Positions 11,840 to 21,886 of a stretch of DNA of 64,000 nucleotides are shown here, piece after piece (the stretch's first letter is position 1; every line of letters begins with the position of its first letter). The stretch is taken from contig NBAY01000094.1 of NCBI GenBank assembly GCA_002794775.1, forward strand, positions 1 through 64,000, read 5' to 3'. Under the pieces are notes generated by a model. It was not told where the DNA came from, did not search any database, and saw only the letters and a program-made list of their open reading frames with translations. Both the position numbers and the translations under genes were made by a program. The stretch is from Porodaedalea pini. Its lineage: Eukaryota; Basidiomycota; Agaricomycetes; Hymenochaetales; Hymenochaetaceae.

Positions 11840-12538
11840 GCAGAGCCTGGGATGGTACAACGCGCAGATTGTGCAATCAGACGTATGCATTGCACCAGAG
11901 ATATGTATATGTGCCAGCAACTCAGTTTGAGGATAATAAATGGAGTTTGAAGTGATAAGGTTCTGGTGTACTCGCCATGCCGTGCAGAACCAAGGAACTG
12001 CAGGCTGTTGCCGATGACGGCTTGCAAGGACGCATGCTCGAACGCCGAGCATTTCACAGTAGTAAGCGAGGAAGCTTGATAAGAGTTGAATGCCAGTCAT
12101 CTGCCGACGAGCCGCTTGCTATGGCGTCGGATGGCGACATACTCAGTGCACGATGGTCAGACACATATTTATAGTCAGTCTGAAAGCACTTAGTAGTCTG
12201 CATGCACGCTCGGAATACAAGCTCTGGATAGTATTGCGCAGTCCGCTTTCTTTCAAGAAATTGTTGATATACAATCTTTAGTAAGTAAAAGGTCCCGCAA
12301 AGAGCGGCGTGAAAAAAAGGGCAAAAAGTCAACGGCGGTATAAAGTTAACGAGATAAACAAAACAAAACAGGGGTTGCGCTCATTGGTGTTATGTCGGTC
12401 GTCTTCGGGGACGGAAATTACGGAGGAAGTAGCTGACTTGAGGAACTCAGCGATAGACCTTGGAAAGCAAGCGGGCCTGCACGGGGCGGACCGAAGTCTC
12501 TGACATAGTTCTCTGCATCGTCATCGAGAGGAGCAGTG
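11840..12538. other. Intergenic, no recognised gene
   Basis: Upstream region of the TauD-like gene and 3' flank of the zf-4CXXC_R1 gene, both on the minus strand. Short open frames only. Confidence 0.5.
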
Positions 12539-15500
12539 TCATATACTGGTCAGCCGAGCATGACTAGACGAACGTTCAGTCGCGGATGTCTTTGACGCTG
12601 AGAGACTTAGCGACGCGCTATCGTGCGCTGAGCTAGATATGATCTTCCGGCGTCTCTTTCGCGCAGACGATGATGGGAGATCATCCTCGCTACCACTCTC
12701 ATACTGTCTGACCTTCTCGGAGTGCTTGAGTGCTCGACCAGATCGCGATCGCGCGCTCGGAAGACTCTTGGTCTGCGATTTCTGAGACTGAGAGAGACTC
12801 CTCAATGGGCTACTCATCCCGCAGGTAGTGTCGAGTGGTACAGTTGAGCTTTGGAAGGTGATAGGTTTGCCGATGTATAAATGAGGCCTGAGTCTGCTAG
12901 AGCTCTCTCCACTTGCCGACTCTGTCGGCACGAGAGCACTCTCCATCTCAACGCAACTTCGCATTGGGCTCCAGGATGGTGACCAGTCCCCGACGAAAGC
13001 TCTGGTCCGTAGACTGTTGCCGTTGTTGCTAGCTGTGTCAAGCTCAGGTCGATGAGATCGGAACCACTCGTCTGCTTCTTTGTCGATCTGCGGTGCGCTC
13101 GGCTTGCATTGCGCGATCGCCTCTGGCATCTTCAGACGAGCTCGTTCTGTTAAGAGTGTAGATATCGGACTGCTGGCTGAAGTTCTACCGTTTTCTGTCA
13201 TCACTTTGTTGAGATCAGCCGATTTGATGTATTCTTCTCCTCGACGCCGCGCACACACATCGCAGTTGCAGGAATTAGAGCACTTGAAGCAAGTAAAAAA
13301 TCCATCGACTGTGAATACGAAGCCTGGGTACCTAAAAGTTGGAATATCAACGTGCGCTTCGACATAAGCCTTTTCCCAGGTACAGAGGCTTTACCTGTTA
13401 CTGATGCATCTGTGACAATAAGTCGTCTTGCAGGTTTCTCCACTCTCCGTGATGACGTTGCAGTACATCTTCGCGTAGGTACTGCGGTTTCTGCATTGAT
13501 GGCAAAGCTTACGATCGTGCTTAGGAGCAATGTCACGCATTAGGTCAGTTGCTTGTGGCCCGCTGGCCCGTTTTGATACATTTTTCGCCATAGGAACGTG
13601 TGAGGTCTTGTCGACAACGGTGGAATTCGTGATGGTATCGTCCTTGCCTGGGTACGCCTCTGACATAGATGCTTCTTCCTCATAACCGTCATCGTCTGCT
13701 TTGCGTTTTAGCTTGGTCGACTGCATCGTTGCCGTTGCCTTCCGCAACGCTTTGCGTGACAATGAAGACTGACCGTTCTTGGATGATGGACCCGGAGCAG
13801 AAACGAGGTCTGCATTTGTGTCAGTCGGCACGACATCCTCTTTGACGTTCTCGTCCAATTTCGCAAGCATCTTGGATTGACTAGTTTTGCACGCCATGCA
13901 GAGACAGGTCCCAGCACAGCGTGGGCATGTAAAATCCAGGTTCTGAGTATCGAACTGTATTTCCGGAAATCTGTACGTATGCCATTAGGAATGAAGACGC
14001 TGACAAAGAGCAGATAAGAAGCAAGTATTGCTTACATCCGCTCGACGCATCCGTCGCAGAATTGAAACTTGCACCGCGCTCCGTTGGGTCGCAGATTGCT
14101 GCATTTCATCTTCGGGTAATCGGTTTTCCTACAACAAGCATGGCAGCTCGAGTAATTGGCCAGATCCTGCTCGTTTGTGTCCTTGGCTCTTGACTTTAAT
14201 TTATTCTTCGTTCCCCGTCGTTTTGCGGTCTGTGACTTCGAGAATCGATTGAGAGCACGCGTTGACCTGGAACCACTCGCCTTCGGTTCATTTGGCACCG
14301 TCGCTTTCATTGTTTCTACGAGCAGGTGTTGCATTTCATCTTCGATATAGAGGTTAAAGCTCGCTCGTCCACCATCGGCGGGGTGACATTGTAATGTGCC
14401 GACGCCTATGGGAATTCCGCCCGGAGGGCCGCAGACAGAGTACAACGTCACGTTTTGCCCGAAGAGCGCGAGCGCTTCTTCTTCTCCATACATATGCAAC
14501 GGTGAACGCGAGCGCGAGTGACGACGTCGCCTTCGTTTACGCCCTCGGGGTGCAGATATGGGATCTGGCGTGACTTCTTGCTGGCCATCGTGACCACTGT
14601 CACCAGGGTCGGGATGATCAGAGGTAATTACATTCTTACTGGCTTGCGGACTAGGAGTATCTATAGCAGGTTCTGCACTGTTGAAAGCACGAGGAGCCAA
14701 ATCTGCGTTCACATTAAGTCTAATCTGCGATTCACTTTCACAAGTCCGAAACGATACCTGTATATGCCTCTTCCATAGGACAGTACAACTCCTTCGGAAT
14801 GCAGGATGGCGGAAGGTTGATACAGTCCAAGAACTGCCGCGGCGGTGGAGTCAATGTTGGTAGAGACGAAAAGTTAGAAGATGTCGTGTCGCTGGAAGAG
14901 CCGCTTCCACCCGAGCTATCGGAACCGTTCTGATTAATCTCGTCGCTTGAGCTCAAGGCCCGGCTGTGAGACCGAGTCGCGGGAAAAACTTCGCCTTTGT
15001 GGCCTTCTACTGGTATGTTGGCATCCGTGCCAGCCCGGTATCCTGTTGACGATTCCTGAGAAGCAAAAAAATCTAAGGCGGAGTTTGGTAGCATTTAAGA
15101 GGAAAACATACTCTAGTTCTGTCGCCATCGTCCAACTCCGAGCTGAGCTGCGTAAGCGGACTCGAAGGGGCAGTAGACATGGTTCGTACGGGCATATAGC
15201 TGCTGGTACGCTCCAATGCGATATGATTAGATAGAGATGATGAAGATATGATGGCAGACGTGTTGACAGGCGGGGGACTATCACCCGAAAATGAGCTAGC
15301 TAAGGCAGCAGTATTGAGGACGTTATCGCCTTCTGGTAATAGAGCTTTTGAAGCAACATCGGAGGTTGGAGCGTCGACTTGCGCAGAAGCTGGAGCTACT
15401 TCACTAGTTATATCCGAGCGCATCGAAACGCCCGTTGAGCTTCCCATGCAACTGTCTGACGAACGCGCAGAGGCAAAAGGTTCTTGATCAGCAGAAGCCT

Positions 15501-16645
15501 GATCCAGCTTTTAAAATGTTCGAAAACCAACGAGAACACAATATAAGTACCCTCGAATGGTCATATATATTTGTGTATCACGTACCAGGAGTCCTGCTAC
15601 TTCATCAACCTCATCCCCGCCTGTCTGCTCCACGACGTCTATGTCGCGTACACGTAGTATACGTGCAGTTTCATCATCCTACAACGACGAAGCCGTGGTA
15701 TCAACAAGCATTCTTCTGGTGTGTAATGATCGTACCAATGCAGAAGCCTTAGCCAGTGCTAAAGGTGAGTTATGGTCGGTAGAAAGACGAGAAACGCCAA
15801 TTTTTGCCTGCGCAATCGTAACTAAAGACTAGAAGAAAGGGAAAATGAGAAGTTGTAAGCATCAAGGAATAAGTTTGACATCACAGCAAGTCAGATGGAA
15901 TACCTCGGCGAGCCCGACTCCTTGAGCACGATCCTCCGTAGCCGGTGGTCGATCGTCGAGAAATGGGGCGCGTAAGGAAACGCATTGTTCAGGTCCCAAT
16001 ACTGCTTCAGAGAAGACGCCCGCTGCATCAATTCCCAGGAGGCTGTCTACTGAGCAATCTGAAGGTGCCTCGATACAATTTGTAGGTTCATTGAAAATTC
16101 GCTCGGTAGGTCCAAGATTTCTTTCTTCCGATGGCTGAGAAACAGCATACAATTCTGTGAGTTGATGACTGCGTAAAAATGCGTAAGGGCTGACCGTAGC
16201 AGGTTTCTCAGGTGCGCTAGACTCGCCCATTGGCGTCCCTATTTGCGCATGCTTTTCGCGGGGCTATAAAAAGATGAGCGAAGAGTCAATAACTGCTTGA
16301 CTTGTTTGCGAAACCCGACAATTGTGCAGATAGAAAAAATATATCCAGTCCAGTAACTCTAGTGTTGGAGACGGCCCGCCAAATCGTACTTGAGCTGCAA
16401 AACAAAGAGACACATACCTTGTTTTCGTGTTTTTCAACTCCCATTATAAATTTCTCGTCGCTGTAAGCTTCTCCGACTTCCAAAGCTACGCCACCATCCG
16501 CCTCTTCCCTCACTGCAGCCTTCATGTCAGTCGCGAGTTGTCTCCCATTTCTTTCTGCCATCTCAACATCTGTATGTACAACAGACTCTTTCGGGACCGC
16601 ATTTTCACCCAACGAGGCACATATCGCTACGTTGCTCGTAGACAT
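12539..16645 (-). CDS. Large protein with two tandem zf-4CXXC_R1 (CDCA7-type) zinc-binding domains
   Basis: Nine exons: 16418-16645, 15904-16263, 15736-15828, 15586-15678, 15112-15507, 14758-15055, 14036-14702, 13395-13970, 12539-13331. They total 3504 nt, or 1167 residues, in phase throughout. The first half is low-complexity, Ser/Glu-rich and probably disordered. Domain 1 has CHACCRKTDYPKMKC, then CKFQFCDGCVER and CPRCAGTCLCMAC. Domain 2, about 130 residues later, has CHQCRNRSTYAKMYC, then CKTTYCHRCISNR and CFKCSNSCNCDVCARRRGE. Basic runs such as RGRKRRRRRHSRSRS look like nuclear signals. The zf-4CXXC_R1 fold is the chromatin-binding module of CDCA7-family proteins (family knowledge); two copies in one protein is less usual. 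The 154-bp intron between exons 1 and 2 is the least certain; translation could instead begin at the ATG at 16230. Confidence 0.85.
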
Positions 16646-17315
16646 CAAGTGCGAACCGTCCCGCTTGGAAAGTTCGGAATAGCCTACAACGGCAATACAA
16701 AGAGCTGAGAGCCAGATTAGAGAGAGCAGAGAAAATTTAAGAGGGATTCAACCCTCAGATACAATGTGCCGTTCTGGCGGCGTCGACAAGATGGGGAGAA
16801 GAACAGTGGCGGTGGCACTGGCAATAGCAAGGACGTGCGCGACCCAATGCACTACGTCACGTGACTACTCAAATCACGTTCCCGCATCGCCTCTATGTAC
16901 ATAATGTAGTGCCGCGAGCTTTCAATGTTTCATTGTTTCAAGTTTCAAGTTCTTCAGTTGTACGCATCTATCATGGAAGCCCAAATCCTAGCCTCCTACC
17001 TTCTAGCCTTGCGTTCGGCCAGAGATTCTCCAGTCTCAAATTTATACATGGCTATGCAGCCGATTCTCTACTCGCAGCGTCACGATATTCGTGTGCATGA
17101 AGCGGTGTGAGGAGGCGTAAGTGATCGGATACTCGTCGGTCCAATTAGATGTTGCACTGGAAAACATCTCTACTCATCAGACTTCAAGGAGACTCTCCAA
17201 ATATGTGGCATCCCGTGGAATGTTTAGAAGCTGTTGTGTCTTGGCTGTTTCTTACGTTCTTAAGAGCCTTCTGCTCTGCCTCTAGCTCTGAGCTGCTCAT
17301 TTCGCGCTCCTCTAC
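16646..17315. other. Divergent intergenic region
   Basis: Lies between the start of the minus-strand zf-4CXXC_R1 gene and the plus-strand DUF7587-like gene, so it probably holds both promoters. No clear TATA box was found. A 5' exon of the DUF7587-like gene could begin near 17149, but no convincing splice was seen. Confidence 0.4.
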
Positions 17316-18374
17316 ATGTTCACTAGCATGGCCTCTACTGTACTGTGCGTTTTGGCCTATTCTTCACGGTCATGGACTTATGTTTTCTTCCACAGGGACT
17401 CATCCGTTTCGAATCTTCAAGTCTCCATTGATGATCCCTTTCTCTTCCGCATTGGAAATAATGACTCTGGCTCGTTGCATTTTCAAGGGCAGGGTGTCAT
17501 ATCCAGCGCGTATTGTAGAAAAAACTTCAAGAGGCAGATGGCTTGCTCCATGAAGAAGCTGAACAAACTGACGCGGAAGCGACGACCGCCTCTCGACGAG
17601 GCTTTCTTGGACCATATGGACTATGAGAACCTGAAATCAACCCCGTTCATCTCCGCCTCGCGTAGCCTACTATGGGCAATATGGGAGGCAGAGCGACAAT
17701 TCACCAAACTGCAGAGAAAGGGAGTCGAGTTCATTATCATCGATGCCTTCGCTGTGGCTCACCACGCTCGAATTGCGGACAAAGGAATCAATGCTCTCAG
17801 ACTGCGAGGCAGTGCAAGCAAGAAATACTGTGATACCAGGCTGAAAATGTTTGGTCACTGCGCGTTCAAGGCACATGAGGTTATAATCAGCTACTGCATT
17901 CCGGAAAAGTCCATCGTCTCTTGTCCGCAATGGAAGAAACTCAGGACGCTTCTACCTTCGTGGTTCTTCGTTAATAACAACCCATTCCAGACCAGCTCTC
18001 GTGCATTGATTCCCATACCGCCCAGAAACGGCTTGGAGTCGATATTTGATAGATGGTCCAGTATGGTCGCCTTCCGCTTCCAATGGCTACGAGGAAGCAT
18101 GCCAGCAGACGAGTGGGCATCGACGAGCCGGCGTGAAGCAGCAACTTTTGCATTCGCTCTTCTTTCTTCCCAGGTCACGAACGTCTCTGAACTTTCCTCG
18201 GGAGAGAGAAGATCCATACGGCGCTTCATAACCGGTGCCAAATCCATCTCCCGGCTTCTTTTGCACTGGCCAGCACATCCACCCGTGGGTTTAACTTTGG
18301 AGGAGAGCGCTGAGCTTGAAAATCTACTCTTGAGATTCTCACTCGATAAATGGCCGAAAGTCCAATACTCGTGA
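17316..18374 (+). CDS. DUF7587-like fungal protein, copy 1 (possible ART-like fold)
   Basis: A continuous 352-codon frame. Recognisable blocks are DPFLFRIGNNDSGSLHF (residues 41-57), STPFISASRSLLWAIWEAER (108-127), a hydrophobic strand EFIIIDAFAVA (138-148) and HEVIISYCIPEKSIVS (187-202). This order, with a central FIS(T/A)S block before an aliphatic 'IDT/IDA' strand, resembles fungal DUF7587 proteins; the assignment is from memory of the pattern. R45, the S-A-S at 113-115 and E188 could be the R-S-E triad of an ADP-ribosyltransferase-like fold, which is inference. The start is uncertain: the first 30 residues may include an upstream exon boundary, because a TTCCACAG acceptor-like site lies at about 17390. 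The frame may also splice onward near 18371 (GTGAGA). Confidence 0.6.
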   Translation: MFTSMASTVLCVLAYSSRSWTYVFFHRDSSVSNLQVSIDDPFLFRIGNNDSGSLHFQGQGVISSAYCRKNFKRQMACSMKKLNKLTRKRRPPLDEAFLDHMDYENLKSTPFISASRSLLWAIWEAERQFTKLQRKGVEFIIIDAFAVAHHARIADKGINALRLRGSASKKYCDTRLKMFGHCAFKAHEVIISYCIPEKSIVSCPQWKKLRTLLPSWFFVNNNPFQTSSRALIPIPPRNGLESIFDRWSSMVAFRFQWLRGSMPADEWASTSRREAATFAFALLSSQVTNVSELSSGERRSIRRFITGAKSISRLLLHWPAHPPVGLTLEESAELENLLLRFSLDKWPKVQYS

Positions 18375-19450
18375 GAAACTCGTTGCTGTGCAGTCTTTGT
18401 TGATTTACTGACAGCTTCTAACCCTTTTCTCAAAGGTTAACTTCAGAAGCTATGCTATTTGTGTGCTTACAGGCAGGGAACAGTCTGCATCATAATACAC
18501 GTAAGATGTGCACTTGCAGAAGTTGATATGTGCCTAATTTTCATAGCCACAGCGGTGAAGGACTACCACGAAATCAATACGAACGATTCGGTTTATCAGT
18601 TTCCGTGTTTTTCTGCATTCAAGATGGATCGATGCACGGCGGCCAATTGCAACTGCCAGGCTTTGCCCGTTCTTCCCATTTACTACACAGACATGCTTCT
18701 GTTGAATCCATGCAACTAAGCATGACTGAAGAAATAGCCGATCTCACAGTCGGGAATCCTATAATATGTGTCGAGAACGACGAAGAAACAAGCTTCATTT
18801 GCAACCTTTGGAAAGCACTGTTCAAGTGCGTGCACGGTTTACAGTACCTCCTCTACGTCTCATCAATCTTTCGGCTTTGAGAGAGTTGTATTCTGTTTCA
18901 GGTGGATGTTCAGCTTTCACGCCAAGAAACCCTGCCGCTGAGATGTTAAATTTGATCTGTAAAGAAGCCGCATTGCAATTGTCCGTGTAGTTTTCGAGTC
19001 ATAATTTGGGCTTAGCCTCGCGTTAATCCTCCGTGCCGCAACGATCCCACTTTCCTTTTCTTTGATCTTAAATCGAACAATGGTGCCAGAGCTTCGTCGA
19101 CCGGCTGAACTTCCTAGTAGAAACACGCCTTCCATCTTTCCCTTTGTTTATCGCTCTCAGAGGGTATGAACCCTATAATTATAAGCTCTAGGTTGGACAG
19201 GTATGCGGTGCAGCCCGTGCTAGGACCTCCTTTAGCGTCTGAGCCACATTGCACAGCACACTTTTTACACATACCTATTCTTGGTACGTCATAGATGCAG
19301 CTATTAAATTGAACGTTGAGCTTATCGTCTTCTTTGTTGTGGACATCTGTCGAGGCTCTGCATCTTCCCACCCTAGGCGCTCTAGTGAGGCGCCCGCCGT
19401 CAGCTCTTAAGTCCACATCTCTACAGCGCCCTACCCTCTCACCCTATACG
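18375..19450. other. Spacer between the two DUF7587-like copies
   Basis: Contains open frames of up to 116 codons (18530-18880) with no recognisable domain. It may be decayed sequence of the same family, but I cannot align it. Confidence 0.35.
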
Positions 19451-20494
19451 ATGTTTTTGAAGGCCCACAGGTCGTCTAGGGCTAACTCTGTGACTGAGCG
19501 TCATTTTTTTAATGTCCCAAACTCAAGCAACAACTATGACACTGTTATCGACCTCGCTCCTCATAATCCTCTCCTCTTTCGAATTAGCCACAAGGACCCC
19601 GGCTCCCTCTATTTTTAAGGCAAGGGAGTTGTCGCCAGCGAGCATTAATCTGTTGATGCGGAATCAGGCGGGAGATGGATAACTTCACCTTTTGAAGAAC
19701 TTCGCAGACGAGCTCAGGATCTCGAGCCAGTGCTTGAAGGCAAGCTCCTGGAACACGTACTTTACAACAAGAAGGAGCGCACAAACTTTGTGTCCACCAC
19801 CTTTAGCTTCACATGGGCTCTATTCTTTGCCGAAATGAACTCATCTAACTGGAACGAACAGGAGGTGGAGCTCATCGTCATCGACACATTCGCCGTCGCA
19901 GATCGTGCTTGGGTTGCACATAAGGAGCTCAGCCGCATCTGCCCTGACTGGTGCAGTAACTCAAAACATCGGAAACTTTTAAATGCTGCATATTCCTCGC
20001 AGGAGGTCATTGCCATGGATTGCATTCCAGAGTCGGCTATCATTTCTCGAGTGCCATGGGCCAATCTTAGGCAGCAACTTCCCTCGTGGTTTTATTGCCA
20101 GAATGGTTGCCTAAACCCTCGGCAGCTCATATCTATCCCGAGTGACATGCAGTGGCAGCGGTACATACGATGGCAAAAGGCAGTGCAGGAACGGCTCCAT
20201 AAACTGTCTGCGGTTTCCCCTGTGCGATGGGACCTGGTCAGCCGCCGCGAAGCAGTGGGTTTCGTCTTTGCTGCACTATCCTGCCAGACGATCGTTGATA
20301 CAAAGATGCCGGCATCGAACGGCAAAGAAACGGCGAGGGACTTTGAAGCTTTGGTTCAGTTCACTTCTCGTAGCCTCTTGGAATGGTCAAGGGGATTCAG
20401 TTCTCCCTCGCTCGATGCGGAAGATATTGTCGAGACAGAGAAACTCATCCGAGACCTGCTGGCTTACAACTCGCCGAGAGCCGGATATAGGTAA
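19451..20494 (+). pseudogene. DUF7587-like copy 2, broken by two in-frame TAA codons
   Basis: Parallel in order to copy 1: NPLLFRISHKDPGSLYF, GKGVVAS, NFVSTTFSFTWALFFAEM, VELIVIDTFAVADRAW, QEVIAMDCIPESAIIS, LVSRREAVGFVFAALS. One frame is kept from 19451 to 20494 but is interrupted by TAA at 19616-19618 and 19646-19648. At the first stop copy 1 has CAA (Gln in HFQGQG), so a single C-to-T change explains it. An intron removing both stops was looked for and not found. The end (AGYR, then GTAAAT) may splice onward, but a foldback transposon begins 118 bp downstream. Confidence 0.7.
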
Positions 20495-20611
20495 ATATTT
20501 ACGGAGTTTTACAAGAAATCATCTTGATGCTGATGCAAAAGTAATATAGCCCCTGCGATTCAGGTATTGCAACGCCGATTCGCTTTGTAAAGCAGTGAAA
20601 CGAGGATACTA

Positions 20612-21460
20612 CAGCCATTTTCATAAGTCCTGCGACACGTGCATGTCACATGAAGTGAGCCGCATCAGAGCCAAAGTGTCGAAAAATTAGAATGAATGCC
20701 TATTTTCTCTGTGAATTCTGCACAGTACCTACTCATCAAGTACTCAAAAAAAAGGCACGGTTCTCAGGAGAAGAAATATGTAAAATAGGGAGCAATAAAT
20801 TGACTGTGTAGGTGGGTGGAGATCAAACAAGTGCAGCTGGTCTGTTCTCTCACCCATTTCCACCAAGATTCAAAAATTATGGCTCCCCTACATCTACCTA
20901 TAAAATTCTTTCCTGTATCTGTAAATTAAGTATATGACTATATCAACATCTCCTGAAAGTTTGAAGCCAATCCATTCAGTATTCATGGTGCAGCAGCAAG
21001 ATTTGTGTTCTACTCTGCAAGACCTGTTGTGAGAAAAGGAGGGTGGAAAGAGCTTGAAGTGGAACACAAATCTTGCTGCTGCACCATGAATACTGAATGG
21101 ATTGGCTTCAAACTTTCAGGAGATGTTGATATAGTCATATACTTAATTTACAGATACAGGAAAGAATTTTATAGGTAGATGTAGGGGAGCCATAACTTTT
21201 GAATCTCGGTGGAAATGGGTGAGAGAACAGACCAGCTGCACTTGTTTGATCTCCACCCACCTACACAGTCAATTTATTGCTCCCTATTTTACATATTTCT
21301 GCTCCTGAGAACCGTGCCTTTTTTTTGAGTACTTAATGAGCAGGTTCTGTGCAGAATTCACAAAGAAAATAGGCATTCATTCTAATTTTTCGACACTTTG
21401 GCTCTGACGCGGCTCACTTCACGTGACATGCACGTGTCGCAGGACTTATGAAAATGGCTG
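20612..21460. mobile_element. 849-bp foldback (TIR) element, copy 1
   Basis: Two arms of 399 bp (20612-21010 and 21062-21460) are nearly perfect reverse complements around a 51-bp loop. The ends are CAGCC...GGCTG, flanked by TA on both sides (20610-20611 and 21461-21462), i.e. a TA target duplication as in the Tc1/mariner-like superfamily. There is no coding capacity, so it must be mobilised in trans. The loop is in the opposite orientation to copies 2 and 3. Unlike them, the left arm has several mismatches to the right arm in its outer half. Confidence 0.93.
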
Positions 21461-21462
21461 TA

Positions 21463-21886
21463 ATACGGTCAGTGAATTTGGCTGTTTTAGCAAGAATCGA
21501 GCTGGTCTCATCTGACGGCGAATCGCTTTAGTAGCACTGTGCGGGAACTCGGGTGATATCCAGCTTAACGAAGCCTTGATCAATGAAGACTGGTACATTT
21601 CAACGTGAGTTAATGAGCAATTTTCCATGTTTTACAGATCTCTTTACCCTTATTGAATACTGTAGCCTTGGAGATCATGATCTTGTCTAATCGGCATGAG
21701 TAGTACGGATGGATTAATACATTCTACGACGAGCTCCCGTTTGTCTCCATCTTCCGACTACCTGCCTCTACAGTCCGTAATTCTAAGTCATTTTCTCTCA
21801 GATAGTTGTGTTATACTCGATCCACACCATCACATTCATTATCTGCTTGCATGAAACATAGCACGTACACTTGTAGCTATCCGTTT
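21463..21886. other. Intergenic, 3' flank of the PhoD-type gene
   Basis: No gene seen. It lies between the foldback element and the stop codon of the minus-strand phosphatase gene. Confidence 0.5.
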
